NCBI GenBank assembly: GCA_900637275.1
Contig: LR134362.1
Coordinates: 1,488,001 to 1,552,000 of the forward strand
Direction: 5' to 3'
DNA from: [Pasteurella] aerogenes
GTDB lineage: Bacteria; Pseudomonadota; Gammaproteobacteria; Enterobacterales; Pasteurellaceae
Length of the DNA stretch: 64,000 nucleotides
Numbering within the stretch: the stretch's first letter is position 1; each line of letters opens with the position of its first letter. Under the pieces are notes generated by a model. That model saw nothing but the letters and a program-made list of their open reading frames with translations. It did not search any database and was not told where the DNA came from. A program made the position numbers and the translations under genes. Below are positions 1 through 8,683 of the stretch, in pieces.

Positions 1-1090
1 ATGTAGATATTACTAATAGTTTATCTTTATTCATTGGTACTAAAATTTGCCACCCCATTAAATTAGATAATGCGATGAATAATAGACTTGGCATAATGAG
101 TTGTAATGGTAATATTGATAGAATAAATGTATCGCCAGATAGAAATATAATCGTATCCTGTGCATTTAAGGTAAAATAAACTACTAAAGGAATAGATATA
201 ACTAGTACGAACCCTAATGATTTTTTTATTAAGTCATTAAATTCATCCATTCGATTATGTTCATAATAAAAAGCCAGTCGAGGTAATAATACAGCACCTA
301 ATGAAGTAACCACTGATATCAAGATTTGCTTTACTTTAACTGCAGCAGTATAATATCCAACCGTTTCATCGCCTTGGTAAAGGCCTAACATAATAGTATC
401 TAAATTAGCATAAATAGTTATAGATACTGTTAATAAAAAAAAGCTAAAGCTCGGTTTTATATGCTTTAATAAATCTAAATTTGGTTCAATTCTTAATTTT
501 AAAACATTCCTTAAATTTAAAAAATTAAGTATCCCTGCCCCTACTGTAGCAAAAACGGTTATTGCTGCATAAATTAAGTAATCATCTGAGGATTTAACAA
601 AAACAAATAATAAAATTAACGAACATAATTTAAAAATTAAAGAGCGGATTGTTATATATGAATACTTTTCTAATGCTTTATAGAGCCACTCAACTCCTAA
701 TACATTGAATACAAGGGTACTTGCTAAGATAAAATAAAGTTCTTTCTCTTGATATAATTTTTCTACACTAAAAATAGCTATACTTAATACTATTAGAGAA
801 AAAAACATAAAACACAAATTTAAGAGAAGAATTTCATATACTACCTTTCTCAGTTTGTTTTCATCATCTCTAACTTTGGCACAAGCACGAATTCCATATG
901 TAGGAATCCCCATCATTCCTATCATAGAGAAATATGCAATGATAGAAGTAGCAAAACTTACTGTCCCAATACCAGATGCAAAAAGCACCCTTGAAATATA
1001 AGGAAAAGTAATCAAGGGAAAAAGAAAATTCGACATCGTTAGAATAAAATTCATAACAAAGTTAAATTTTACTGATTTATATCCTTTCAT
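1..1090 (-). CDS. wzx: Wzx-type polysaccharide flippase, 3' end cut by window edge
   Basis: Reading the minus strand from the ATG at 1090 gives an open frame of 363 codons with no stop before the window edge, so the C-terminus is missing. The product starts MKGYKSVKFNFVMN and is a chain of hydrophobic helices with motifs such as FPLITFPYISRVL and LDTIMLGLY, typical of the polysaccharide biosynthesis (MOP/Wzx) flippases. These move undecaprenyl-linked O-unit or capsule repeat units across the inner membrane. It lies 20 bases downstream of wzz on the same strand, so the two are probably co-transcribed at the edge of a surface polysaccharide locus. The gene is much richer in A+T than the flanking housekeeping genes and contains no USS, which suggests horizontal exchange of the locus. 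A teichoic or capsule exporter of the same family is the alternative. Confidence 0.85.
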   Translation of the reverse strand, partial: MKGYKSVKFNFVMNFILTMSNFLFPLITFPYISRVLFASGIGTVSFATSIIAYFSMIGMMGIPTYGIRACAKVRDDENKLRKVVYEILLLNLCFMFFSLIVLSIAIFSVEKLYQEKELYFILASTLVFNVLGVEWLYKALEKYSYITIRSLIFKLCSLILLFVFVKSSDDYLIYAAITVFATVGAGILNFLNLRNVLKLRIEPNLDLLKHIKPSFSFFLLTVSITIYANLDTIMLGLYQGDETVGYYTAAVKVKQILISVVTSLGAVLLPRLAFYYEHNRMDEFNDLIKKSLGFVLVISIPLVVYFTLNAQDTIIFLSGDTFILSILPLQLIMPSLLFIALSNLMGWQILVPMNKDKLLVIST

Positions 1091-1110
1091 GAGAGAATGC
1101 TTAATACCAC

Positions 1111-2235
1111 CTATCGTCTTTCTCTAAAAAGCTGTTGGATTAGCATAATAACACAACCAAAAATACAACCCAAAACCATACCAATCGCCAAAATAATCGC
1201 TTTCTTCGGCTTATCCTTCACCACTGGATAATCCGGACTTGCTTGATAGCTAAACGCATTAGCCTTAGCTTCTTTTGTTTTTACTAACAATGGTTCTAAC
1301 TCTTTTAGCAATTCAGAAACTTGGTAATATCTCGGTGGGTAAATTACGCCTTTTTGTGTAATTACATCAATTTGTGCTTGTAGGTATTTTTCGCCCAACA
1401 TGAAAAGATAGGTGCCATCACTCAATTTTGAATCTGAAAGAGGAATTTTAGCCTCAGACATCGCAACAGCTTGCAAAGTAGCTTCATTATTCGCAGAACC
1501 AAACGATTTTGAATATTCTTTAATTCCAGCTTCTTTGGCAATATTTAACGCATTCGTTAAGTTTTCTAATTGAACTTTGCGCTGAATAGTTAAATCACGC
1601 TCAAATTTTGTTTTTTCATAATTTAAATCAGATAGCAATTCATTAAAATTAATTAAAAAACTCTCTAATTCCAACTGAAAAGCAGATTGACTAGTAAACG
1701 CAATAAACTGCTGTAGTGCATCTTGTGCATTCGCCGCTGTTTCTGTTGAGAAACTAATTCTACGTCCTAATAAATCTGGTTCTTTTTTCGGATCTGGTTT
1801 TGTAACAACAAGACCTTTAGATACTAGATCCGCTAAAATAGATCTCGCTGATTGCTCTTCTTTTCCTTCGATCAATGTTTTATATAAATTAGATTGTTCA
1901 AAAAACTTTCTACGCTCATCTAAAGATTCAGATAACAAGTTAAATTTACCAAACAAACTGCCAGCCAACGCATTCGCATCAAACTCACCACCTAAAATAC
2001 GTGAATACTCTTTTCGGATATTAAAATATGTCCCTAAATCCGTTACTTTAGGAGCAATTACTTCCGCTTTAGAGGTCCATTGTTCTTTGGCAGTAAATGC
2101 ATACACTGCAGCAAGTGCAGTAAAAACAATTGTAGAAAGAACAATCCAAATTTTCTTATTCCATAAAACTTTGATTAATTCAACAAGATCGATTTCATCA
2201 TCACGCTTCCCAGCGGAAGATTGGATATTCTCCAT
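1111..2235 (-). CDS. wzz: Wzz-family polysaccharide chain-length determinant
   Basis: The 374-residue product has the Wzz/FepE layout. A short cytoplasmic N-terminus (residues 1-28) leads to a first membrane helix at about 29-50. A long periplasmic, helical, charge-rich region follows at 50-340. A Pro/Lys-rich stretch (YPVVKDKPKKA) then precedes a second helix at about 346-369. Proteins of this family sit in the inner membrane, oligomerise, and set the number of repeats added by the Wzy polymerase to O-antigen or related polymers. No kinase domain is attached, which fits the O-antigen type rather than a Wzc autokinase. An AGGAG ribosome site lies upstream of the ATG at 2235. The wzx gene follows on the same strand. 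Whether the polymer is O-antigen or another surface glycan cannot be told from here. Confidence 0.85.
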   Translation of the reverse strand: MENIQSSAGKRDDEIDLVELIKVLWNKKIWIVLSTIVFTALAAVYAFTAKEQWTSKAEVIAPKVTDLGTYFNIRKEYSRILGGEFDANALAGSLFGKFNLLSESLDERRKFFEQSNLYKTLIEGKEEQSARSILADLVSKGLVVTKPDPKKEPDLLGRRISFSTETAANAQDALQQFIAFTSQSAFQLELESFLINFNELLSDLNYEKTKFERDLTIQRKVQLENLTNALNIAKEAGIKEYSKSFGSANNEATLQAVAMSEAKIPLSDSKLSDGTYLFMLGEKYLQAQIDVITQKGVIYPPRYYQVSELLKELEPLLVKTKEAKANAFSYQASPDYPVVKDKPKKAIILAIGMVLGCIFGCVIMLIQQLFRERR

Positions 2236-2404
2236 TTATAGAACTCCTAAGTAGTAACAATAGTCAATAACTAAAATAGCTTTAAACCCGCCTATTCTAA
2301 ATCCTAAGTTATAAAAAACCAAGCTATATCCACCAAATTTACACTTTCTTACACTCGCGTTCCTTTTCATCAAGGATAGCCTCAATTTTCTTCCATAAAA
2401 ACCT

Positions 2405-2432
2405 TTTAGAATGGTCTTTAAAAGAGTATAAT
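2405..2432 (+). promoter_or_regulatory. Predicted sigma-70 promoter of infA
   Basis: A perfect TATAAT at 2427-2432 is preceded, after 16 bases, by TTTAGA (2405-2410), a 4/6 match to the -35 consensus. It lies about 45 bases before the infA start. No other convincing gene start lies on the plus strand here. Confidence 0.55.
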
Positions 2433-2475
2433 TTGCCCGTTTTTTTGAATTTTTGTTACAACATTAGAGGATTTA

Positions 2476-2694
2476 ATGGCTAAAGAAGATAGTATTGAGA
2501 TGCAAGGCACCATTTTGGAAACCTTGCCAAACACGATGTTTCGTGTGGAATTGGAAAATGGACACGTAGTTATCGCCCACATTTCAGGGAAAATGCGCAA
2601 AAACTATATTCGTATTTTAACTGGCGATAAAGTTACCGTTGAAATGACACCTTATGATTTAAGCAAAGGACGTATCGTTTTCCGTAGTCGCTAA
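2476..2694 (+). CDS. infA: Translation initiation factor IF-1
   Basis: The 72-residue product is the normal length and sequence of bacterial IF-1, a single S1/OB-fold domain (MAKEDSIEMQGTILETLPN at the start, GRIVFRSR at the end). IF-1 binds the A site of the 30S subunit and helps IF-2 and IF-3 during initiation. The start is fixed by the family length. It is a single-gene unit: upstream lies the oppositely oriented wzz, downstream the oppositely oriented tRNA-Ser. A TATAAT promoter lies just upstream. The position next to a serine tRNA resembles other gammaproteobacterial genomes, where infA is also close to tRNA genes. Confidence 0.98.
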   Translation: MAKEDSIEMQGTILETLPNTMFRVELENGHVVIAHISGKMRKNYIRILTGDKVTVEMTPYDLSKGRIVFRSR

Positions 2695-2826
2695 TCGGCA
2701 ATCTAGTCAACCTTACATTTCAATCTTGAGAACTGATTTTGTTATTATGGCAAAGTCAGTTTTTTTATACGTAGGATATCGGGAGGATAAGCAATATTTC
2801 TCTGCCATACCTAAATTTAAGCCAAT

Positions 2827-2869
2827 AAAAAAGTCGTAAGCGATATATGCAAGGATCGACTTACGACTT
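2827..2869 (-). terminator. Rho-independent terminator of tRNA-Ser(UGA)
   Basis: Perfect 10-base arms (AAGTCGTAAG at 2831-2840 and CTTACGACTT at 2860-2869) form a hairpin. On the minus strand it is followed by six T residues (plus-strand A's at 2827-2832). It lies 14 bases beyond the 3' end of the minus-strand tRNA gene. There is no T run on the plus side, so it does not serve infA well. Confidence 0.8.
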
Positions 2870-2883
2870 CAGACAGAATTTAA

Positions 2884-2973
2884 TGGCGGAGGAAGTGAGA
2901 TTCGAACTCACGGAGGGCGTAAACCCTCGCCGGTTTTCAAGACCGGTGCCTTCAACCACTCGACCATTCCTCC
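2884..2973 (-). tRNA. tRNA-Ser, anticodon UGA
   Basis: On the minus strand a 90-base type II tRNA can be folded. The acceptor stem GGAGGAA pairs with TTCCTCC, followed by discriminator G and an encoded CCA. The anticodon arm has loop CTTGAAA (anticodon TGA), there is a long variable arm as in all serine tRNAs, and a T arm containing GTTCGAATC. It reads UCA-type serine codons. The 66-residue open frame running through this region on the plus strand is an artefact of the tRNA. Confidence 0.97.
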
Positions 2974-3096
2974 GTGATTTAAGCGAGGTGAATGATAAGG
3001 GCTTTATACATACAAGTCAAGCGAAACTATTCCCTTTTAGCGAATAAATTAAGAAATTTTATATAATTGATTACAACTTATGCAATTTTCTCTTAC

Positions 3097-4839
3097 TCAG
3101 CCTTGCGCCGCTTCAAACGCTCTAATTTTAGTATAAACATCATCCAAATCAGGCGCGAAATTAATTTTCTGAATTTCAGTCATACTGTTGGATTTAACAA
3201 TGGTACGTAATGGTTGGAATTGCATATTACACATATAAAGTTGTTGCTCTGGCAACATATGTTGCACAAAACGGGTTAAGGCATGAATTCCTCCCGCATC
3301 CAGCACCGTCACCGCATCACATTGCAGCACAATATGTTGAATTTCATGCTCAGTATGTACGGTTTTCGCGTGTAAATCGGCAAATAAATTATCCGCGGCA
3401 GCAAAAAAGAGCGGTCCGCTTATACGATAAACCAATACATTTTGCAAATCTTCCGGATGTGCAATTTCAATAGATTTCGTCATTTCAGCAATGGTACGGA
3501 TAAACAATAAACTTGCCAATAAAACGCCTACGGTAATCGCGATAACCATGTCAAAAATCACGGTCAACAACACACAAGTCACCAACACAGCAATTTCATT
3601 CGGTCCAGAACGACGTAATAATTGAATAATATGCGGCACATCCGCCATATTCCACGCCACCAGCAACAACAATGCCGCCATTGAAGACAACGGCAAATAA
3701 GACAATGCATTGGCAAAAAACAACAAGGCACACAATACTAATAACGCGTGTACTACGCTTGAGATCGGCGAAACTGCCCCGGATTTCACATTCGCCGCCG
3801 AACGTGCAATAGCGGCAGTCGCCGTAATACCACCTAAAAATGGTGAGGCAATATTGCCTAAACCTTGTGCCAACAATTCATTGTTGGAATGATGTTTAGT
3901 ATCGGTCATATTATCCAAAATCACCGCACATAACAGCGACTCAATCGCGCCCAATACTGCCATCGAAAACGCCGCCGGCAACAAGGCTTGCAAGGTGGTA
4001 AAATTCCATGAAATTAATTCGCCTTGTGCATTCGGAATATTCCAAGGCAGCACAAGTTCCGGCAATGTATTTGGAATCCCAAATCCCGTAGTACCATCGC
4101 TTAACGTATATTGAAACGCCGATCCAATCGTTGCCACGTCATATCCCAAATAAATCAATAGCAAAGATAACAAGGTAGCAATCATCACTGCCGGCAAATG
4201 TCCCGGCAAGGGTAAACGTAATCGATGCCACTGGGTTAACACCATCAAAGTCACCACACCAACCGCCGTATCCGCCCAATTGATACTCGGAAGTGCGGTC
4301 AAAAGAGTCTGCACTTTTTCCACATAAGATGCCGGCATTTCGGCGATGTCTAAACCGAGGAAATCCTTAATTTGCAAGGTCGCAATCACAATCCCAATAC
4401 CGCACGTAAACCCAAGAGTAACCGGCAACGGAATATACTCAATCAAACGTCCCAGCCGAAAAAGTGCCATTAAAACTAAAATCACCCCAGACAACAAGGT
4501 TGCCATCAACAATCCGCTCAAACCAAATTGTTGCGTCACCGGATACAGGATCACCACAAAAGCCGCTGTCGGACCAGAAATATTAAAGCGAGAACCGCCG
4601 GTCAACGCAATGACAATCCCTGCCACAATAGCGGTGTACAAACCATGTTGCGGCGCAACACCACTAGCAATCGCCAGTGCCATGGATAACGGAATCGCAA
4701 TAACGCCCACTGTCAAACCGGCGATAATATCGCGCACCAAATGTTTACGCCCATAGCCTTCACGAAAAACTTCTTTCAATGCACTAAAAGGCGTGACCGC
4801 CAGAAACATATTTTTGGTTAAAAACCATTTTTTTAACAT
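3097..4839 (-). CDS. dauA: SulP-family C4-dicarboxylate/anion transporter DauA
   Basis: The protein has 580 residues when started at the ATG at 4839. The open frame continues upstream to a TTG at 4851, but that adds only four residues and has no better ribosome site. It closely follows Escherichia coli DauA (YchM) as I recall it, with shared stretches such as GLYTAIVAGIVIALTGGSRF, SGPTAAFVVILYPV and GGITATAAIARSAANV. A multi-helix SulP transport domain occupies about residues 30-440 and a cytoplasmic STAS domain about 460-570. DauA in E. coli transports succinate and other C4-dicarboxylates under acidic, aerobic conditions. The SulP family also includes sulfate and bicarbonate carriers, so the substrate is inferred by homology. 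It stands alone, with tRNA genes on both sides. Confidence 0.88.
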   Translation of the reverse strand: MLKKWFLTKNMFLAVTPFSALKEVFREGYGRKHLVRDIIAGLTVGVIAIPLSMALAIASGVAPQHGLYTAIVAGIVIALTGGSRFNISGPTAAFVVILYPVTQQFGLSGLLMATLLSGVILVLMALFRLGRLIEYIPLPVTLGFTCGIGIVIATLQIKDFLGLDIAEMPASYVEKVQTLLTALPSINWADTAVGVVTLMVLTQWHRLRLPLPGHLPAVMIATLLSLLLIYLGYDVATIGSAFQYTLSDGTTGFGIPNTLPELVLPWNIPNAQGELISWNFTTLQALLPAAFSMAVLGAIESLLCAVILDNMTDTKHHSNNELLAQGLGNIASPFLGGITATAAIARSAANVKSGAVSPISSVVHALLVLCALLFFANALSYLPLSSMAALLLLVAWNMADVPHIIQLLRRSGPNEIAVLVTCVLLTVIFDMVIAITVGVLLASLLFIRTIAEMTKSIEIAHPEDLQNVLVYRISGPLFFAAADNLFADLHAKTVHTEHEIQHIVLQCDAVTVLDAGGIHALTRFVQHMLPEQQLYMCNMQFQPLRTIVKSNSMTEIQKINFAPDLDDVYTKIRAFEAAQG

Positions 4840-4937
4840 ATTACAATCCAAATTTGGGCAAAAAACTCATAGAGGCTTATTTTAGCGGAAATATTGGTTA
4901 AAAATTATGTTCTAACGCAAGAAAAATAAAAAAAGAC

Positions 4938-4966
4938 TTGACGATTTGCACGTAAGTCTTTATATT
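4938..4966 (+). promoter_or_regulatory. Promoter of tRNA-Ser(GGA)
   Basis: TTGACG (4938-4943) and TATATT (4961-4966) are separated by exactly 17 bases. They lie 18 bases before the mature tRNA 5' end, the arrangement expected of a strong stable-RNA promoter. Confidence 0.75.
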
Positions 4967-4983
4967 TTCGCTCTGTCTTCAAC

Positions 4984-5073
4984 GGTGAGATGTCCGAGTG
5001 GTTGAAGGAGCACGCCTGGAAAGCGTGTATGTGCGAAAGTGCATCAAGGGTTCGAATCCCTTTCTCACCGCCA
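4984..5073 (+). tRNA. tRNA-Ser, anticodon GGA
   Basis: This is a 90-base type II tRNA. The acceptor stem GGTGAGA pairs with TTTCTCACC allowing for the discriminator G, and CCA is encoded. The anticodon loop is CTGGAAA (anticodon GGA). A long variable arm and a T arm with GGTTCGAATCCC complete it. It decodes UCC and UCU serine codons. It is the second serine tRNA in 2.1 kb, on the opposite strand from the first. Confidence 0.97.
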
Positions 5074-5183
5074 TTCGAATTCTCGCACCGCTTTATTCAA
5101 TTTTCTCCCTAAAAACTTTGCAAATTTTGACCGCACTTTTACATTAATTCGATCATATATTCGCTATTGTTATTGCACCACTG

Positions 5184-6593
5184 TTATTGCACTATGATCA
5201 CGCCAAGGCAACCTCTATCTGCCAGCATTAAATCGGACGAACCGAAAAATAAGGGATGATTATTGGAAGAAAGATTTGGGAAATTAATTAAAATTTGTAC
5301 TTTTCCCTCAATCCACAAACTATCTTTCCACGCTTGTTCACTTGGCTCTAAGGGTTGGTCATTGATACTTTCAATCACAAAACGTGCGCCTTGTACTTTA
5401 AAACCAGTAGCTTGGCTGGCGGTTAAAATCCAGCGTTCTGTTGAATTTACTACCGCATTAACATCAATACGACGAGGATCAAGGCGTTGTTGATTGATAG
5501 TCGCATTGGAAACATCAATATGAAATTGTCGCTCTTTTTGCCCTTTGGCAGCCAAAACCGCCGGCGCAGTGGTATTGGATTGAAACGCAGGTTTCGTAGC
5601 AAACGCTGCCGCCATGCCTTCCGGGCGCAATTCCAATACGGTATTGTCCATCAGCGCATCGCCACTTTCAAAAAATTGAGTAAACTTATCTAATAAACTG
5701 CGTTTTTTGCCGCTGATTAAGGTGACGTTGTTTCCGTCATTTAAATCCACCAACAACTCAACACGCTCGCTTGGCGCAACAAAAATTGAAGTCCGCGTTT
5801 GCCCTTGTGGGAGAAAGCCTTGATCTTTTGCTAACAACAAAAATTCACGGTCATCGTCAAAGTGTAAATGATAACCTCGTGATAAGGACGCATTCAAAAT
5901 ACGCAACCGCACCCAACTGCGCGGCACGGTCAGATAAGGCGCTTGTTGTCCATTAACAAATAAACGATCGCCTAAAAAGTGCGGTTGATTTTGGCTAAAT
6001 AATTGCACACCGTCCGCATTAAGTTGCACATCTTGCAAAATTAACGGAATATCATCCACACCATATTTTTTCGGTAATGATGATTTACGACTTTCCTCAT
6101 CTTCAATAATCCACAATCCAAGCAGCCCGCGATAAGTTTGATACGCCGAACTGGCAAGGGTGCAAGCATGGTACCAACATGTCGCCGCCGGCTGATTAAT
6201 CGGTACAATCGGCGCCCAAGTTTCACCCATTTTAAAATGACGCCCAATGCCACCCAATAATTCACCACTGGCTTGCAATCCTTGAATATTGAGCGACAAA
6301 ATTTGCGGTATGCCATTGCGATAATTGAGTTTAGCGAACTCGCCACTACGAATTTTAATAGTCGGACCTAAATAATTCCCGTTAAAACCCCAAACTTCGG
6401 CATAACGACTGCCATCTAATTTCGCTTGTGTAGTTTCGGCGCTTAATACAATCGGCTTACCACGTCGAATTTCAATCAGCGGTGGAAAGCTAAGCGGCGC
6501 GCGGCTTGCTGCCAATAATGGTGTGGGTAGCGCAGAAATTCCACCGGCTAAAAAAGCCGCTTTTAGCAATTGACGACGTGAAAATTGACTCAT
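5184..6593 (-). CDS. ftsP: Cell division protein FtsP (SufI), multicopper-oxidase fold
   Basis: The 469-residue product begins with a twin-arginine signal (SRRQLLK at residues 5-11, then a hydrophobic stretch ending near LLAAS), so it is exported folded to the periplasm. The rest has three cupredoxin-like domains, as in FtsP/SufI, which helps stabilise the division septum under stress. The usual multicopper oxidase motif (HxH in a WYHxH context) is degraded here to WYHAC, as in E. coli FtsP, so copper oxidase activity is unlikely. The gene follows plsC by 27 bases on the same strand, the same pairing as in E. coli, which supports the name over a true laccase. Confidence 0.9.
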   Translation of the reverse strand: MSQFSRRQLLKAAFLAGGISALPTPLLAASRAPLSFPPLIEIRRGKPIVLSAETTQAKLDGSRYAEVWGFNGNYLGPTIKIRSGEFAKLNYRNGIPQILSLNIQGLQASGELLGGIGRHFKMGETWAPIVPINQPAATCWYHACTLASSAYQTYRGLLGLWIIEDEESRKSSLPKKYGVDDIPLILQDVQLNADGVQLFSQNQPHFLGDRLFVNGQQAPYLTVPRSWVRLRILNASLSRGYHLHFDDDREFLLLAKDQGFLPQGQTRTSIFVAPSERVELLVDLNDGNNVTLISGKKRSLLDKFTQFFESGDALMDNTVLELRPEGMAAAFATKPAFQSNTTAPAVLAAKGQKERQFHIDVSNATINQQRLDPRRIDVNAVVNSTERWILTASQATGFKVQGARFVIESINDQPLEPSEQAWKDSLWIEGKVQILINFPNLSSNNHPLFFGSSDLMLADRGCLGVIIVQ

Positions 6594-6620
6594 TTATTTT
6601 CCTTTTTATCCGTCTTTTAA

Positions 6621-7346
6621 TTACGCCTGAGGTTGCTGCAATTCGGAATCCAATTTCGCCAAATGTTGTAACATTACTTGATGACAATGTTCGGCTAATT
6701 CGCGCACGTTTTCTTTGCTGTAACCGGAGGTATCGATCGGCGGCAGCATTTCACAAATCACCTTACCATTATGCCAACGATTCAAATCAACTTGATTGTG
6801 GGTAGAAGAACATACCACCGGCACCACCGGCACACCCGCCATAATTGCCGCATAAAACGCCCCTGTTTTAAATGGCAACAACCCGCGTCCGCGGCTACGC
6901 GTTCCCTCAGGGAACATCCACACCGACACATTATCCGTATTAATGCGTTCCGCCAATTGATTCATAGTGCCATGCGCCTTAGTACGATTATCACGGTCGA
7001 GAAAAATATTCCCACTCGCCCAATATAAAATGCCGAAAAACGGGATCCAAATCAGACTTTTTTTCCCCACGCTCACGGTTCTCGGCATCACCATTGCAGA
7101 AATAGTCACCATATCGTAATTATTTTGGTGATTTCCAATATAAATACAGCGCCCAACTTTGTCCGCATCAGCAGGAAAACGCTTTTCCACTTGCAAACCA
7201 AATAAAGGATACAAACGCCCAAACCAACTGGCAACCACGCCTACATTACTTGGATTTTTAAAGTGAATAAGAGAATAAATCGTTCCCACTACACAAATTA
7301 TGATGCAACAAAACACCACAAGAATAATTCTAATCAACTTTAGCAT
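6621..7346 (-). CDS. plsC: 1-acyl-sn-glycerol-3-phosphate acyltransferase
   Basis: The 241-residue protein has the two signature blocks of PlsC acyltransferases: NHQNNYD with catalytic H73 and D78, and FPEGTR at 145-150, which binds the phosphate of lysophosphatidate. An N-terminal membrane helix spans about residues 5-27. It transfers the second acyl chain onto 1-acylglycerol-3-phosphate to give phosphatidic acid at the inner membrane. It is first in a plsC-ftsP unit and divergent from lpxH, with 109 bases between the two starts that must hold both promoters. Confidence 0.95.
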   Translation of the reverse strand: MLKLIRIILVVFCCIIICVVGTIYSLIHFKNPSNVGVVASWFGRLYPLFGLQVEKRFPADADKVGRCIYIGNHQNNYDMVTISAMVMPRTVSVGKKSLIWIPFFGILYWASGNIFLDRDNRTKAHGTMNQLAERINTDNVSVWMFPEGTRSRGRGLLPFKTGAFYAAIMAGVPVVPVVCSSTHNQVDLNRWHNGKVICEMLPPIDTSGYSKENVRELAEHCHQVMLQHLAKLDSELQQPQA

Positions 7347-7455
7347 ACATCAATACCTTAAAAAAATTTACTCAAGTATAGCGAAAATCAGGAAATTTGT
7401 GTATAAATCCCGTTAAAAAATGATAATCTAAACAAAAAATAACGCATTTAACCTT

Positions 7456-8169
7456 ATGAAAAAAACTTATTTTATTGCCGATTTACATTTAAGCGAAAAT
7501 CAACCGCACTTAACTCGCTTATTTCTGGATTTTATGCAACAACAAGCCCCCGATGCCGAGGCGGTTTATATTTTAGGCGATTTATTTGATTTTTGGATTG
7601 GTGATGATGAGCAATCGCCGCTCATCGAACAAGTGAAAGAGCAGATAAAACGACTGACGGATAAGCATATTCCTTGCTATTTTATTCATGGCAATCGCGA
7701 CTTTTTAGTTGGAAAACGCTTTGCAAAAGCATGTGGATTGACTTTGCTGCCCACCTACCACGTGCTGGATTTATACGGACAAAAAACGCTACTGTGCCAT
7801 GGTGATACGCTCTGTATCGATGATCTTGCCTATCAACGTTTTCGCCGAAAAGTCCACCAACCTTGGCGACAATGGCTCTTTTTGTGCTTACCATTAAAAG
7901 TGCGGTTAAAAATCGCACAGAAAATTCGCCACAAAAGCCAACAAGATAAACAACGTAAATCTGATGAAATTATGGATGTTAATCCCGATTTTGTGCGCCA
8001 AATTTTTACTCAATTTGACGTCAACCTCTTAATTCACGGGCATACGCATCGCCAAAATATCCACCAAATTCCACCGCACTTTACACGCATTGTGCTTGGC
8101 GATTGGGGCAAAACCGCCTCCATATTAGAAGCAAGCGAAAACGGTCTGCGCTTTGTGCCGAACGATTAA
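7456..8169 (+). CDS. lpxH: UDP-2,3-diacylglucosamine diphosphatase LpxH
   Basis: The 237-residue protein carries the calcineurin-like metallophosphatase motifs in order: D9-L-H11 (IADLHLSE), GDLFDFW near residue 42, GNRD near 80, and HGHTHR near 195. LpxH removes UMP from UDP-2,3-diacylglucosamine to give lipid X in the lipid A pathway, at the inner face of the cytoplasmic membrane. Three USS cores fall inside the gene (7503, 7898, 8073), an unusually high density for 0.7 kb. A hairpin terminator follows directly after the stop codon, so it is a single-gene transcript. Confidence 0.96.
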   Translation: MKKTYFIADLHLSENQPHLTRLFLDFMQQQAPDAEAVYILGDLFDFWIGDDEQSPLIEQVKEQIKRLTDKHIPCYFIHGNRDFLVGKRFAKACGLTLLPTYHVLDLYGQKTLLCHGDTLCIDDLAYQRFRRKVHQPWRQWLFLCLPLKVRLKIAQKIRHKSQQDKQRKSDEIMDVNPDFVRQIFTQFDVNLLIHGHTHRQNIHQIPPHFTRIVLGDWGKTASILEASENGLRFVPND

Positions 8170-8174
8170 ACACA

Positions 8175-8198
8175 AAAAGTGGGCATTCACCCACTTTT
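8175..8198 (+). terminator. Terminator between lpxH and the AhpD-like gene
   Basis: Arms AAAAGTGGG (8175-8183) and CCCACTTTT (8190-8198) form a compact hairpin six bases after the lpxH stop. The A-rich left arm means it can also act on the opposing minus-strand transcript. Confidence 0.75.
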
Positions 8199-8219
8199 GA
8201 TCTCACTTAAATGTAACGA

Positions 8220-8558
8220 TTATTTTTGTTCGTTAAACGCTTCTAAAGCACGTAACGAATAAGTATAAGCCGCACCGGCATTGAGCGCAATTGCCGTGGC
8301 TAACGCGGCTGCGACTTCTTCTTCCGTTGCTCCGGCTTTGACTGCTGCCGCGGCATGAACACCGATACAGCTTTCGCAACGCGTGGTCACCGCAACTGCC
8401 AAAGCGATAAGTTCGCGCGTTTTAGCATCCAAAACATTGCCTTCCGCCGCCGCTGCGTCTAACGCCCCATAAGCTTGTAACATTTTCGGATATTTTTTCC
8501 CTAACTCACCAAATGATTGTTTTACGTGCGCCACATCATTTTTCCAATCTGCAAACAT
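8220..8558 (-). CDS. Carboxymuconolactone decarboxylase/AhpD-like protein
   Basis: The start is placed at the ATG at 8558 because GGAGG lies seven bases before it. A longer frame to 8588 has no ribosome site. The 112-residue protein has the all-helical CMD/AhpD fold with the redox signature C61-E-S-C64 followed by H68 (CESCIGVH). This pair in AhpD proteins reduces partners such as alkyl hydroperoxide reductase or acts in peroxide defence. No ahpC or other partner gene is adjacent, so the physiological role is open. It is divergent from the DUF2301-like gene, 125 bases apart. Confidence 0.8.
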   Translation of the reverse strand: MFADWKNDVAHVKQSFGELGKKYPKMLQAYGALDAAAAEGNVLDAKTRELIALAVAVTTRCESCIGVHAAAAVKAGATEEEVAAALATAIALNAGAAYTYSLRALEAFNEQK

Positions 8559-8683
8559 ATTATCCTCCAAGATAAGATTGTTGATCATTAAGTCTGTTGC
8601 TTGTTATGATACGCTCAGCCCGTTGACCACGCAAGCCAGAAGTGTGGTCAATTTTAAAATGGTTTTACCCACAAGGAGAAAAG

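Noticed and set aside
2236..2475. JUMPStart/ops element for the polysaccharide operon
   Set aside because: I looked for GGCGGTAG on the minus strand upstream of wzz. Only GGCGGGT is present, which does not match.
2847..3047. 66-residue plus-strand open frame
   Set aside because: It runs straight across the minus-strand tRNA-Ser(UGA) and its terminator; no ribosome site and no family similarity.
4346..4756. 136-residue plus-strand frame inside dauA
   Set aside because: Antisense shadow of a long membrane protein gene; composition unlike a real protein and dauA is well supported.
5184..6593. Laccase-like multicopper oxidase
   Set aside because: Copper-binding HxH pairs are degraded and the gene follows plsC, both as in FtsP.
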